A DNA stretch of 64,000 nucleotides from Maylandia zebra (GCF_041146795.1 NC_135174.1:22406878-22470877); one strand, 5' to 3'. Shown: positions 15,561 through 40,041, counted from the first letter of the stretch. Notes: generated from the letters alone by a model not told the origin. Program-made: numbers and translations.

Positions 15561-17432
15561 GTAACTCAAGCAAAGGAAGATGTGTTAATACAACATTAAA
15601 ACATGTTTTGTAACGTGTGATGGAAAAATAAACCAATTTAATTTAATAATGAAAAAATATATTGGACAATGAGTAAAATATATTTTAAGGACTGACTGCA
15701 AAGTGAAGTAAACTAGTGGTGAGGTGTGGCTTGCCATCACATGTGGTCACGCCTAATTAAAAAATATCAAATTTAAGGCTCAAAAACATCCAAAAACAAA
15801 TTTAATTCTACTTTTTCTATGGTTTGTATGACAAGTTTTGTTGCCTTTGCCCTGTTAAACATTGATTCATAAGCGCTGGGGATTTACTGCACATCCACTG
15901 TAGGCAGCATTTTTTAACACCCACAAACAAAGTCAAATAACTGACAAATGAGAGAAATTTCCTTTTAATCACTATAAAAATAGAACACACAGACAGAAAA
16001 AAATAAACAGAGGATTTTCAACATCAGCAAGCTAAGAGCTTAAATAGTAGGTTTTGGTAGCTGGTTGTTTTGCATTATTTTAAACTCAACAAATCTGTGT
16101 GTATAAATGATAAGTTTTTATCAAGATTCCTTTTATAATAATTACATTTTTTAAGCTCTAAAGTGACCATAGAAACATGAAATCAATAATACTTAAATGA
16201 GAAATATATCAAAGAGTCTTCTTTCTTTTAATGCCATATTTTTAGAGTTCTATCTGTCTTTTATGTGTCTGTTGAAGCTTCAAATGAGAGTACAAAAAGT
16301 TCTGTGGCTGTTTTATTGGTGAATAAAAAACCCTGCTGTGTGTGGTGGTAATTCTAAAGTGGCTCACAGTGTATGCATGTGTGTGTGTGTGTGTGTCATA
16401 GATGCATATCTGAGAGGTAGGCGACCGGATTCTTCTTGTTTCTCCTTGTGGATCAAGCAGCTGTTCGGCAGCTGTGTGCGCAAGTGTGAGAAAATGTGTG
16501 TCAGGAGAGAAAGAGGGGAGTGTTTGCTAATGTGTGTGTGTGTGTCAGCAAGAGAGAAAGACTGAAAAGCAGCGCTGTAATTTATGCTGCACCTCCGACC
16601 CCACAGCTCTTGGCTGCCTGTCTCTGCTGAGGTTTGCTGACGTGAGAAAAAGAAGCAGCACATCAGACCTCTGCTTAAGCTTGAAAGGGAGAAGAAGTGG
16701 GAGGAAGATGAGGGTGGAGCAAGAAGCAATGTGATTTAAAATGTTTGTTTTTACGTGTATGTTAACCGCTGACTGCTGCTGGAGGGAAAGAAATGGCATT
16801 CAGACATTGAAACTGACATATAATGAGTAAATATCTCATAAAACTGTGAAGAGAGTTCAAAATGTAGGTTTATTCTTTACCTTGGAAGCTGTAGTTGACA
16901 AAACAACCTCAACGTGATGTTGATTTTGTAGCTTTAGTTGTTTTATGAATAAGACTGGTGCCACTCATACACAGTAGCATGGCATGGGGTAAACTTTTGA
17001 GGAAGCCAACAGGACCTGCAGGCACCTTGTTGCAACTGATGCAAGACTTTACAGCTCACAGCTCTCTCATAATGAATAAAAAGAAACCTTCATTTCTAAC
17101 GTAGCCAGGGCATGTTTAAATTTTCACTTTCACATCATTAAGTATCTGTAGGCTACATATTTAAATTGCTTGATAAACAAAAATGCTGTCAGTAGTTCCT
17201 TGGTGTTTCAAACTTGGTCACATATTCAGTTCTCATCACAACGGACTGAAAGCAGAACCAAGTGGTTAACGACCACAATCTTACCAGGTAACTTGCACCT
17301 TATGTCCACTGTTCTCATTTTCTGTTTGGAAACATTGCAATAAAACTACTCCTTCTGTGAACTGACACATGCAGTTACAGTCAGTCATGTAAAGTTCAAA
17401 TATGCAATTCAGTCACATTAAAAATGAATGTG
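15561..17432. other. Intergenic sequence, no supported gene
   Basis: Contains only a short TG microsatellite at about 16376-16397. The overlapping open frames around 16340-16800 are by-products of TG- and CT-rich sequence. Confidence 0.4.
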
Positions 17433-18453
17433 CAGTCGTGGTCATGATGTTTCCATGACACTCATAATGTTCGGGATTTCTTTGAGCTGTTCTTTGTCTT
17501 GTACCGGATACATAATGACTTTTTAAAATAAGAATTGTGTGCACATTTGAATTTATTTTGGATTTTCTCTAATCCACAAAGAGTCAAAAGTGTGCATACA
17601 GGTTCAAATATAGACACCTCCACTAACATTTAATTTCCTTTAGCAGGCTGCACCTGGGCCAGACACTTTTGGTAGCTACTGACAGCCTTCAGGCATACTC
17701 GTGATTGGACGTCTGACAGTTCTTGGCAGATATAAGTTGGTTTCCTGGCCGGACTTTAAGTGTAATTAACAAATTTGTAATAGAGTTGAGGTGAGGGCTG
17801 TATTTGAGACAAATGTCCTGCTGTTGACACCCAATTGTGTCCAAGTTTCAAGTGTCTAGCTGTTCATTTCAGGTGGAGCTGAAGACTTTGGTAGTTCTCC
17901 TTCATTACTCCATCCACCTTGTGCAATTTACGAGTAACCCTGGCAGTAAAACAGCCCCAGAGCACGAGGCTACCACCACCATGCTTGACAGTTTGAAAAA
18001 CCTCATCTTAAATCCTCAAAACATTGTGGACAAATAGCTCAAAGAGAACTTCCCAACTGTAAATCTGAATTTCTCTTTCTTAAATCTACCTCGGCTTTTT
18101 GGACTGTCCCATTGTTCTAACAATCCAACAAGTTCTGTCAAATAAATTCTTTTTTGTGCTTTTAAACTGCCCATGACACTGTCAAGTTAAAAGAAATTAG
18201 AGAACTTTTAGCTCCTCTTATTAGATTTAAATGTATGTATATATTTGAACCTATATGTATGTGGATTAGAGAAATTCTGAATAAATCCAAACTTGTGCAC
18301 CCAATTTTTGTTTCTTTAATGTAGTTAAAGATGTATGCATTTTAATCATTCTACCCTGGAAAATAGAAGAGTTCAAAGAAATCATTAAAAGACCAAAATT
18401 ACCATGGCATTCATGCTCCTGATTGAGTGTATGTAAACTTCTGACCACTACTG
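17433..18453 (-). mobile_element. Inactive Tc1/mariner-type transposon, ~1.02 kb, copy 2
   Basis: This is the same architecture and orientation as 10752-11778. The left end is 'cagtcgtggtcatgatg', with an inverted counterpart ending 'gaccactactg' at 18453. Shared internal blocks include 'ttaccatggcattcatgctc' near the right end. Antisense Tc1 transposase remnants lie around 17640-18120, all frame-broken. Confidence 0.7.
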
Positions 18454-20289
18454 CAGCTTAGCACAGAGCCTAGAAGAAAGAAGCATTTAGTCCAGAACAA
18501 CAAAATCAGCCAAAACCAGCACCTCTGCAGATGTCTCATTCGTAAACTCTACATAAAAGATCATTGTAGCTGCCACAACAACACCCAGAGGTTTAAACTA
18601 GCCTGTAGCTTTTTATTTTATACGTTACAGTCCTGTGGAGTTATCAGTTAATGCTGTTGCGAGTTCGCTAGCAGCAACGTAGATCTGTAACTGCCTGTGA
18701 TATAATTTGATGCCAGAATTAATATAAAGTGTGGCCAGTTGCTGGATTAACATTGAAAACATGTAAAGTAGTGAAACTAAACTACCCTTTGTTTACAGTC
18801 TATATGCTAAACAAAGATAACTTTATTGATGGAAGTGTCCTCATCTAGGAAATTATTAGCGTCAGTCTACTCCTTTGAGTAACTTTCAATCGAATCATGT
18901 GATCTTCATAACTGAAATATTCAAAATTTTCTTTCCTTCTTTCCGCTCTGCACTCACTGTTTTTCTAAGACACAGGTGGATCATCTCTGCTGTGTGAATG
19001 GGATTGAGGCTCAAAGTGCTGGGTAGTGGAAAGCAGTAATGCAACAGCTTAATCGGGCTGAGGGGAACGCACACATGCACTCACTCAAAGACACACACAC
19101 TCTCTCTGCATCTCTGTCTCGCGCGTCTAGTCATCTCAAGACTCGTTTTCTCCATCCTGTTTTCTCTCTGCAGGCCTCCACCCACACATACTCATGAGCC
19201 GTTTTGTACTCAGTGGACACAGAGATAGTTGTTAAGTTCTGTTTAAATGGGTTTTTCCTTTACTGACACGTCCATTAAGACAGATAAGTACACTAATAGA
19301 TTATATATAAAACCGATACAAGGCGGACTGATTAGGTTTTTTTTGGGGGAGGTCTGTTGGAGCAGAGATTGTGTAATGTTAAGGGTATAGGTGGGAGGAT
19401 GTCAGTTTGTTTTAAGGTTGAATGGTTGAGTATGCAGATGACTGTTTAGGGGTAGCTGTGTTTGCAAAACTGCACAAAATGCCAGTGGAAAATTTTATGA
19501 GAAATACAATCCACAAAATAGCAAAACCATCAAAGAATTCGTGCTTCCAATAAGCATTGTCTTTATGAGGTCATCTATTTTGCTGCTCTTTTAGGCTATA
19601 CAGTCAATTTGAACTTCTTTGTACTTGACAACAGACTTTGGTTGACGAAAGATTTTCATATTTGTTTAGGTCACATGTAACATGGCTTGAAATATTCTTT
19701 AACTCAAGGCCCAAAACCCAGAGTTGGCTCTCTGAAAGATATATTTGGCACCATGAGTCAATGTGGTATTTCACATCTAATGGTGTCGAAGAACTGTTAC
19801 GCAACGCTGATGACACGGACACCTTTTCTCACACACAACAGTGGAAACCCAGATCTATGACTCAGCTTAATTTTTAAATAATTAAAATAAATAAATCAAA
19901 GCAAAGTGTAAATAAAATAAGTATCCACCACATCTGGAAAACTTTGGGTCCTCTTCTGAACTACGCTGTAAACTGGACCCTTAATTAAAGTAGTACAAAC
20001 TTAAATATGGCAGCCCTTTAGTGCTATGAAATTGCCCCCCACGATTTTTAAAAGGATGAAGGCGTTAGTCTCGGGAAAGCTCAGCTAAAGCTAGTGTGTG
20101 ATTTTACTGTGTACCAGAGAGGAAGATGAAAAACTCTATGCAAAGAGCCAGACCTTTGTGCAAATTTTGAAAGTGGTCTTGAGGAAAGGCTCCCTGAGCT
20201 TTCAGAATTTTTCTTTGTACCTTACCATTTTCAGAAAAAATGCTTTTTGTTTGTTAAGCTACCTAACACTTAGCAAAGTTGACACAGAA
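18454..20289. other. Intergenic sequence, no supported gene
   Basis: No exon, RNA gene or well-defined repeat recognised. Confidence 0.4.
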
Positions 20290-20930
20290 ACTAAGAAATG
20301 CATTTGCACCTTCATCAACTGCTCAATGAAGCCTCGTCAGAAATTGTGTCAGTGGAAGGGTGGCTGTCAAGAAGCCATTCTTAAGGAAGGGAAACAGACT
20401 GAAGTGTGTCAAATTACACAAGAACTGAAAATCAAAAGGTCTTCCATGTGTATGGAAGAGTTCAGGAGAGAGGTCCTACAGTAAAATACAGTGAAGGCAC
20501 TGTCATGGTTTGGAGCTGCATGTCAACCAGTGGTGTTCGAGATCTTGTAAAAATTAATGGCAGTATGAAGTCAGATTTTTATCCAACATGCAATACCAAC
20601 TGGAAAGCATCTGATTAGCAACAGCTTCATTTTTCAGCATCACAATGATCCCAAATACAATGCTAGGCTAGGATAGAAGGCCATACAACGGAACAAAATC
20701 AGTCATGGATTGACCTCCCCGGACGTCAACATTACTGAAACAGTGCGGGATCATTTTGACAGAGAACGTAACACAAGCGGCCAACATCCAAGGAAGAGCT
20801 TTGAATGCCCTTCAAGAAGCCTAGAGAACGATTCCTGATGGATATTTAAATGACAAGAAAGCTGCCTAAGAGAGTTCAAACTATGTTGAAGAATAAAGGC
20901 GGTCAGACCAAATATTGTCTGGATATTAAA
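20290..20930 (+). mobile_element. Degenerate Tc1-like transposase remnant
   Basis: One short frame (20406-20618) contains a block related to the 'GGGSVMVWGCMS' region of Tc1 transposases, and a 'cagcatcacaatgatcccaaa' block at about 20636 corresponds to the HDNDPKH region around the second aspartate. Stops and frameshifts are frequent. Confidence 0.6.
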
Positions 20931-21454
20931 ACAGACTGTTTTTGTTTTATATACTGTATTTCTATGTATCTATGTATGAACTTTAAATAAATAGATCCAA
21001 ACATTTTCCCAGCCAAAATAAATATTATATATATTTAATTGCAGGTGCTAACAATTTCTTGCAAGTTTAGTAAACCCTGGGCAGGTGAATCATTTGCTAT
21101 ATTAATCTCGCTTTAGCTAGCTGTTAGGATAAAAAAAACATCCTAACTGCCTCTACAAGTGTACAAAAGCACTTTCACGACAGTTTTGTTGAATTTTTAT
21201 AACGGCCAGATTGAAAATAAGAGTTTTTAAATAAACTAATGCATAAATTTGTTACCTGTTTACATCTCTAGTTGGAGTAAACAAGCTGCTGCTATGTATG
21301 GACATGACGGGGAAGTGGAAACGTATTTGAATACTAACACACAGCTGTTTTTTTGTCTTTTTATGGGATTTATTTACAGTAACAAAAATATAGAATATCA
21401 CCAACCTTATCCTTTAAACATGAGATGTTTCGCACATACACAGTTGACAGCAGA
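20931..21454. other. Intergenic sequence, no supported gene
   Basis: AT-rich sequence between the Tc1 remnant and the presumed end of the trim8 transcript; nothing recognised. Confidence 0.4.
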
Positions 21455-22904
21455 GACTGGTTTAAACTTGTTTATTTGGATCCTTTCTCCAAATCACGTC
21501 TGTAATTTTTCCATTTCACAAAATATTTACAAAAAAAGATACTTTTAGGTTTTTTTTTTTTTCCTCTCTCTTTATCGTGGCTGTTGTAACAGCTACTTTT
21601 AAGGATGATGAACCATTGCTTACATCTTGCAGTCCAGTCTTTTAGAAAAAGTTCATGAAAAAAAAAGAAGCTCCTCCCACCCTTCGTTTCTTTCGTACAC
21701 TCATTTTAAAACAGCATACAGTTTCTTCTCCCCCATTGTTCTTCATCTGAGTGCTTTTAGAAAAACAAACAACAAACTAAACCTCTTCCTTGCATGCTTT
21801 CAGCTGCAAACAGGAAGCCAAGAGCTTGTGTGCTTATTGAGAGGAAGTGACATCTTTGCCCTGCAGGAAGTACAATTACAGCATCATCAGATCGTCCAGA
21901 TGCCTGATTAGTTTGGTCTCCCCAGTCTTGCCCTTTTCTCTAAAATAGTAGAGTCTCTGTAGACAAGCGTTAAACGTACAAGTGTACCAAATAACACAAA
22001 GTCATTCATCACTAAATGGAAACAGTCTGTAATATTTTCTGTCCTGTGGCAGCAGGAAGGGAGTGCTAAGGATGCGGGCCGAATTTTCAAAAATGCAGAG
22101 GGCTGGGGTCAGCCGGCCCTTTAGACGCTGCTCTATTGTCCCTCTGTGGGTCAGCATCTGTAGTCCAGGCATAGCAAGGCGTCCACAAGTGCATTGTGGG
22201 TGTTCCATGGAAGAGCTTTTTGTGTTCAAGCTGTACGATCCATCCCTGAACTCAGCAAAGAAAGGAAGAAGTGCCATGACAATAAAAATAAAACGGACAC
22301 GCAGGGACCGCAGTCCCTTTTTAAAGGATCTGTCAAACAAAGTCAGCTATGCGGAGAAAAATATGTTTGCTAATAACATAAGGCAATTGACCTCAGTACA
22401 ACTGGAGGGGTGATTATATCAGAGAAACATGAGCTGAACGTGGAAAGCTCAACACTGCACGGTATAATCTCTTTTCCCTTTAGCCTCAGTGAGAAGCCTT
22501 GAAGAAGCATGAGAAGATTCTCTACTAAAAGTTAATTTCCTACCAATCCATCTCCTACTCTATAAATAAAAAAAGATGCATCTCCTCGTCTCCTCTTCAG
22601 GCTTCTCTTCCTTGTTTCTGTGTAAAATGCTGAGCTGAGTTTCACCAGCCTGTTTATGCATTTTACGTATAATACACTACATGAAAACACGGACCAAAAT
22701 TAAAGAAAGGAAGAAAATAAAAACAAAGAGATCAACCCTGCCCCCGAATGTGTGTGCGCGTATGTGTGTAGATATAAACAATTATTTTAATATGTGTATA
22801 GTATAATCGTATTGTGTCTATTCCCGTTAGTAAGTCTGTAAAGGTGTGCTATTTTGGTGCCTGTCTCTATATCTGTGTGTGTGTGTGTGTGTGTGTTTGC
22901 TCTG
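21455..22904 (-). other. trim8: Probable trim8 3' untranslated region
   Basis: This is sequence downstream of the trim8 stop on the - strand. A minus-strand AATAAA lies at 21476-21471, which would give a UTR of ~1.4 kb. The end point is an inference; other signals are possible. TG repeats at about 22877-22898 lie just after the stop. Confidence 0.5.
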
Positions 22905-33496
<10,592 letters not shown>

Positions 33497-36400
33497 GTCA
33501 GAGGCCATCATGGTGCAGGCAGGCATACACTGGTTTCCACTCCTTTCAGACCTCTGTCTCTCTCACAGGAAACCTGACACTCTCAAACTGAGTCTCGCGA
33601 AAAAAAGAAAGAAGATAAAACCAGACCCAATGCCGCCCCTGAAAGATCAGTCTGTGTAGGCCGACCTTTGTGACCAAATTAGAGGAGTCTCCCTGACAGA
33701 TGACGAGTATTGCTTATTACTGCAGCATGAAGGCAAAATTCCAGAAACCTGACCAGAGAAGGCTTCAGGCAAAAATGACAACACCTTGGTGATTTCAACA
33801 CATGCAACAGGGGCTGACGTTATGCAGATTACAGTAAACTGTGCTTTCCTTTCCCCTAAATCACACACACACTCACACATACACACAAGCACTGGGCCTG
33901 CCTTCACTTCACAGCTTCTGTGTGTGTCTGTTTAAAGGCCTGCTGCAGGAAGCCAACAGCCTGTCTGCTACAGGTAAACCACGAAATGCAAACAAGGCAC
34001 AGAGAATTAAGATCTACACAATTACCTGTACGACGAGGGAGAGACTCAATCTCTGTGTAGCACGGGAATAGACACTTGATCCTTTTCTGCCCTTACCTTC
34101 ACAGCTCTCTTCCACTTAAACGCCGGATTATGACTGACTGTGGACAATTCAGACCAACAAACCATGCATGAAAACATGAAAAGCACGAGAAAGGACTGCT
34201 GGAGCCCACACCCTGATTACTATTCCCACACAGAAAGCTTTACAGAGAGAGAGAGAGAGAAAAAAAATAGCTGAACCTGTTTTATCGGGATCTCAAGGAC
34301 GCTTGATTTCCTCTATAATCACAACGCAGCGCAATGCTTTTGTCCGCTGAATCATAAATAAGTATCCGAGTAGCCTCTACCAGCAATTTAATTATACATA
34401 CAACCAGCGATGGTTTGGCAGTAGGCAGAAAAAGCTGTTTCAAAGGTCAGATGGAAAAACACAGGTACCTCCAGCCCTTCAATTTGACATAAAAGCGACA
34501 TTTCCATTTGATGAATAACGCCTGCTATGTGGCACAGCTCGCATATCTGAACACAAGGCCGCAGCTTTTCTACCAGTTTTCAGTCGACAACAAAGGCCTT
34601 ATAATCTCATTAAAAAGGAAATCATACCCGGGCCATCACATCGAGGCTGTTTACTGCATAGTTAATCGTTTTAATAGTCGAGTCCAGCTCTTGCGCACAA
34701 AACAAAGGGGTTTTTAGGATCCGCAGGAATGTTGGGCTGCTGTTGCAGAGCCAGAAACATCTATCAAATATCTCCTCACACAAAGATTACTAGTTCTCAG
34801 CTGTGGACCCCTTCATTTTATTTTATTTTACTTTGGTTTGTACCATTTCCCCCCCTACAGCCTTCAGCCAACAACATATTTATGTACTTCCTTATCTCGA
34901 TTAAATCGCGTAAATTACCTCAGACGTCACCTCACCATTTTCTACCATAGCACAGGTACAGATAAACACTACATCCACTCCGCTTTCACACGAGGACAGT
35001 CGCTGCTAATATAACCTATGGTCATTATTTTTAGAAGCAGCCATATTTATATATTTAACTAAAAAAATTACAAAAAAAATACAAAAATATACCCTCCTGA
35101 TCTTAAAGGGGACGTCGCGTTTCTGTCCTTGTTAGGGCTAGCTGTCATCAGCCATCTTGCAAATCCTCATTTTAAAAAAAGAAAGACAAAAAGTAGATAT
35201 CCGCTGTGGAAACGCTGTAGGCTGTTTCACCAAAGCTGCTTTTCGATAGCTGTCCTACACAGACTCATCAACGCCACAGTCCCCTTTTCAGTAAAGAAAA
35301 ATACGCATTTTCTCGGTATTGTACGTCCGAAGGAGCCGTCTGGCAGGAGTAATTTTCGTGGCTTGATGTGTCCCGTATGAGTCGACTCCGGGTTTCATAA
35401 AAATCCAACACGGTTGTGAATAATAATTTGTGTTATCTGCCCCCCTCCTGCTCCTCCTTTCTTTCTCTGTCTCTATCGGCCAGGGTTTAGAGAGAGGAGG
35501 AATGCAGGCGAGCTGAACTGAAGCAAAGTCAAGATAGCCATTACCTCGGGCAGCTTCCGGTGGTGATTTCCAAACTAAAAACAAGTTTCAGTGTAGTCGA
35601 AAATCACCACTAGGACCTTTTTCCTCGGAATTCTACCCTGGCCATTTTGGCATATTGGCCCTAATCCTCTTCTGCATTTTGAGAATAAAGTCTAACTTTC
35701 GATCTAAAAGTCAAAATATTATTTTCAGGATAAAGTCTAAATAACATTCTGAGGATGAAGTCGAAATGTAAAGATTAAAGTTATATTTTCAACACTAATA
35801 ACTGCCATGGCTGGTAGATGAGTTAGTCAAATGATTTGATCAGCCATCTTATTGTGTCTAATAGAACATCTATTTTCCACCAAAGCGTAACTTTTGGGGT
35901 CCTTGCATCTATCCACTGCCAGTCTTTTTTTTTTTTAAGTACACATGTTTTTAAGTAGATTTTATTTAGTTTTTTTGGGTTCTATAGCATAAATTTGGTC
36001 ATTTAATTTGGTCCACTATGGAAAATAACTTGACCTTTATTTTCAGAAGAAGATCTGTTTTCTTCAGTCTGAAGAAGAAGAACAGAATGATTCTTTATTG
36101 ACAATTACTGAACATAGATTAAGTCAATTCAGTAAACCAATAAACCCATAATAGCTTCGTGCTGCCAGGTATTTTTATTTATTTATTTTTTCGTTTTTGG
36201 TACCAGGCTGCAAACGTGCTCTTTTAACACTGTTTGGTTGGGCATTTTAATATTGGAGTTCGGGGACTGACTGACTTTTGGAACCAGCCTCAAGTGACCA
36301 TTAGATGAACTGCAGAGTTTTTATCATTTCTTTGTTGGTTTCATTTTTCAGTCATGGGTGATTTTTTTTTCTCTCTTTAAGCTCCTTGATGTTTATTTTG

Positions 36401-37439
36401 AAACCTCCTCGCACAAGCTTCCGTTCTGTTACACGCGCTCTCTGGCTGACCTGACGCATTTTCAATCCCCTTCTACTCTCCCTTCCTCCCGCTACTCAAC
36501 CCGCTCCCCTCCATCCCTCCCTCCTTCCGGATCAACGCTACGGCCATCACGTGACCTGTCACTGAAGTGTGTCACGTTTTAACCGGGAGGAGATGAGGGA
36601 CGAGCCGGGGAGGAAGGGCCGGGGATCGTACATACTAAAGGGCTTACAGCATTTGTTAAAGGCCTGGACTCTCTATTACCCGCTTGTGTGTGTGTGTGAT
36701 TTATTCCTCACAGAGTAAAGGGACATTTAGGCGGAAACGGGATTTAAATAGTGATTTGTTCACTTTATTAATAAGTAACATGTGAGTATAATAGTAACAG
36801 TCTATAGTCAGTAAATGAAGGTTGCAATATTTGCCTGATGTTAAGTCCTGCTTTTAAAAATTTGAGTAAGGGTAGCTACAGAGGTATGCTCAGCGTATAT
36901 TCATATGTTCATGAATAAGAAGTAGGCTAAAAGTCTATTTATAGGATTAAAGCTGGAACAATTAGTGACTAATAAGCTACAGTAATCTGGTTTTAGTACT
37001 ATAGTCATTTTTAAAGAAAAGAATACCATGTTCTCCAGAGTGAATTTTATTCTTGTTGGTTTTGTTTATGTTCGAACGTTTGATATCATTAAAACCGCTT
37101 CGCTTTAAATATTTCAAAGCGTTCAAAGGCGCCCTCTTGTGCTCGGGTAGATTACAGCACTCTTTTCATTACTTTTTAAGTAAGTATATAAAATGTATTT
37201 AAATAGCACCTTTTAAGAAAAGCAAGAAAACAAATACAAAATATAATATAAGTGTTAAAACAACAACATTATCCACTAGTTTAAAGCAAGCCTATACTAA
37301 AAACTCTTTAACAGCTCTTTAAAAGTTTCAATAGCCACAGATCTCATATGCAATGGTAGTAGATTTCATAGTTTAGAAGTTGTAAATTCAAATCTACAGT
37401 CTAACCAAAACACTGGCAGGTTTTGATTAACCTGCGGAT
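33497..37439. other. trim8 upstream region, likely including promoter
   Basis: The DNA upstream of the trim8 ATG holds GC- and CpG-richer patches at about 35300-35570 and 36420-36640. A CCGGAAG ETS-like site and a GAG/GTAATG donor-like sequence on the - strand sit at about 35540-35570, so a non-coding first exon ending there is possible. The 36420-36640 patch contains CACGTG-related sequence. Around 35680-35790 there are repeated 'ataaagtc' motifs typical of simple dispersed repeats. None of these is proven. Confidence 0.35.
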
Positions 37440-37822
37440 GCAAAGAACATAATAATCCATCCATCTATCCGTTCTCTTCCACTTATCCTTGTCAGGGTTG
37501 TCGGGGGACTGGAGCCTATTCCAGCTATTATAGAGCGAGAGGCGGGGTACACCCTGGACAGGTTGCCAGTCATTTGCTGGCCTAACACAGAGAGACAGAC
37601 AACCATTCACACTCATGTTCACACCGAAGGGCAATTTATCAGTTAACCTAACCCCTCTAATTTCATGTCTTTGGGCTGTGGGAGGAAGCTGGAGTACTTG
37701 CAGAGAACCCGCACAAATACAGGACATACAAACTCTACACAGAAAGGCCCTGGCCAGATGGTGCAGTTGAACGTTGCTGTGAGGCAACAGTACTAACTAC
37801 TGCACCACTGTGTGCTGCCTAG
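37440..37822 (-). repeat. SINE-like repeat, antisense copy
   Basis: This is the reverse orientation of the element at 39135-39500. It runs from 'ccatccatctatccgttc' through 'ctttgggctgtgggaggaagc' to 'actactgcaccactgtg'. The two full copies face each other ~1.3 kb apart. Confidence 0.75.
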
Positions 37823-37854
37823 GACTTAATAATGACGCCTTAAAAAATATGTAA

Positions 37855-38520
37855 TTACATGTCAGCAACTCAGTGCATTTAAGCACAGAGACATAGTCAA
37901 GATAACCTGCAAATTGAGCAACAAACTGAAGAAGAAAAGTGATTTTAGTGACTTTCAATGTGGCATTCTTCTTGGTGCCAGATGGGCTGCTCTGAGTATT
38001 TCAGAAACTGCTGATCTGCTGGGATTTTCCCACTCAACTAACTCTAGGGTTTATAGAGAGCAGTCTAAAAAAAAAAGAAAATATCCAGTCTGTGGCAGTT
38101 CTGTAGGCTTGTTGATGCTAGAGGTCAGATGAGGATGACCAGATTCAGATTGCTTCAAGCTGATAGGAAGGCAACAGTAACTCAGACAACTGAACGTTAC
38201 AACCAAAGTATGCAGAAGATAATCTCTGAACGTATAACCCTGACACAAATGGGCTTTGGCAGCAGAAGACCACGCTGGGTGCCACTAAAAATTTACACAG
38301 GATCTTTAAAACTGGACTGAAGACTGAACCCTCCCCCAACAAAACAAAAAACATTGCTTGTTGGATGAGTCTGTTTTGTGACATACAGGTAGTATTTGAC
38401 CTAAACAACATGAAAGCATGGCTTCATCCTACTTTGTTTAAATGGTTCGTACTGGTAGTTGAGGTGTAATATGGTGGGGGATACTGAAGATACATAGCAT
38501 AATGTATAATCAGGGATCAT
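37855..38520 (+). mobile_element. 5' part of a Tc1-like transposon
   Basis: Blocks such as 'tttcagaaactgctgatct', 'aaaatatccagtctgtggc' and 'agatgggct' match a well-known teleost Tc1 family in order. The copy breaks off near 38500 ('atggtggggga') before the catalytic region ends. Part of the same family occurs at 41090-41640. Confidence 0.75.
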
Positions 38521-39134
38521 GCCTTAGAAAAATGGGACTTTTGCATCTATATTGCACATTTTACTCCACTACATTCAAGTCTTTTACTATTTGTAATCCG
38601 TGGCTGATTTGGTTATGTCTTATTCCAATAAATCAACACTCACCTTCTTGTTTTAATAACAGCCTCATCAGTGATAATGGGTAACCAGAATTACAACACA
38701 GGAGATTTATATAAATTATATAAAGATTTAACATCTTTCTTGAGCAAACAACAAACAAACAGCTCAACAGTAGTCCAATAAAATTAATTAAACCTAAAAT
38801 ATGTTTTTCAATTGTAAAATACTTAAGAGCAGGAACTAAACACCCTTAAGCACTGATTTGTTGGAGCACATCTAACACGGTTTAATAGGTTGTTGAACAC
38901 AAAAAGTATGAGCTTCTCCAACAGTTTTAATGGAAACCTGGAATATAACCAGGCAGCTTGATCTAGATGACCTAAGAGGTCAAGCAGGTTTGCAGCTTAG
39001 GTGCACGTCAGGGAAATACTTTGATGCCAGATCATGTGTGAGGTGTTAAAAACAAAAATTTAAAATCTACTCTAAACAAAACTAAAAAAGTTAAATACTA
39101 CTGTTAAAAAAAACAAAACTAAATATACATTCAC

Positions 39135-39500
39135 CAATGGTTAGCACTGTTGCCACACAGCAAGAAGGTCCTGAGTTCAATTCCACCATCTGGCCGGGGT
39201 CTGTGTGGAGTTTGCATGTTCTCCCCGTGATTGTGTGGGTTCTCTCCAGGTACTCTGGCTTCCTCCCACAGTCCAAAGACATGCAGTTAGTGGCGTTAGG
39301 TTAATTGGAAACACTAAATTGCCCATATATGTGAATGCGGGAGTAAATGTGAGTGCGAATGTTTGTCTCTGTCTATGTGTTAGCCCTGTGATAGACTGGA
39401 GACCTGTCCAGGGTGAACCCTGCCTCTTGCCCAAAGACAGCTGGGATATGCTTCAGCGCCCCCCCGTGACCTTAAAAAGGATAAGTGGAAGCGATAGATG
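39135..39500 (+). repeat. SINE-like repeat, sense copy
   Basis: A head, 'ggttagcactgttgcc', is followed by a B-box-like 'gagttcaattcc', 'gtgtggagtttgcatgttct', 'cttcctcccacagtccaaag' and a tail ending 'ggataagtggaagcgataga'. Smaller pieces of the family are at 276, 44060, 48510 and 50985. Confidence 0.8.
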
Positions 39501-39884
39501 AATGAACATTCATCAAGTAAACATGATGTTGAATAAAATAAAAATATTTTGGAAATGTCCTTAATTTTACTCTTTTGCATTGTTCTGAACTCCAATTAGA
39601 AAAAGACTAACAAACTAACATAAATAAATGAAACGAATAGAAACATTTAAAAAATAAAATAAAATCTTAATGTGAATAAATGGGAAAAAAAACCAACGTA
39701 AAATATGAAAATAATAACTGTGATAAACTGCTATAGTTCAGCGTGCTCACTATGTTATATACTGTAACAACAATAACGGGTACATGAAAAATGAAAACAT
39801 TACTGGCTACATTTGAAGATGTTGCAATACTAACATTGTTCGCGATTGCGCTACCAGTGCATTATTTCTTTTGAACATAGTTAA

Positions 39885-40001
39885 CAAGCCCCGCTAAACG
39901 CAGGGCATCAAAAAATTGGGTGAAACTCTTATTGTTCCTCTCCACGGAAATCTTTAGTAAAAGGCGAAAGATTTATACGATCTGAAGAGAAACAAGAGTG
40001 T
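39885..40001 (-). ncRNA. U5: U5 spliceosomal small nuclear RNA
   Basis: Read on the - strand from 40001, the sequence shows the U5 5' stem 'gtttctcttcagatcg' and the invariant loop 1 GCCTTTTACT (39965-39956). The returning strand of stem I, an Sm site AATTTTTTGA (39917-39908) and a 3' terminal stem-loop (39906-39888) follow. U5 loop 1 aligns the two exons during splicing, as part of the tri-snRNP. The length (~117 nt) fits. A 3'-box-like GTTCAAAAGAAA follows within ~10 bases. Together with the upstream elements at 40042-40059 and 40209-40230 this looks like a functional gene rather than a processed pseudogene. Confidence 0.93.
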
Positions 40002-40041
40002 ACTAAATTATAGCAACACCGCAACAGGACCCCATTGACAA

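Noticed and set aside
16338..16799. Cluster of overlapping frames around 16.3-16.8 kb
   Set aside because: They arise from TG- and CT-rich DNA on both strands and have no splice context or domain.
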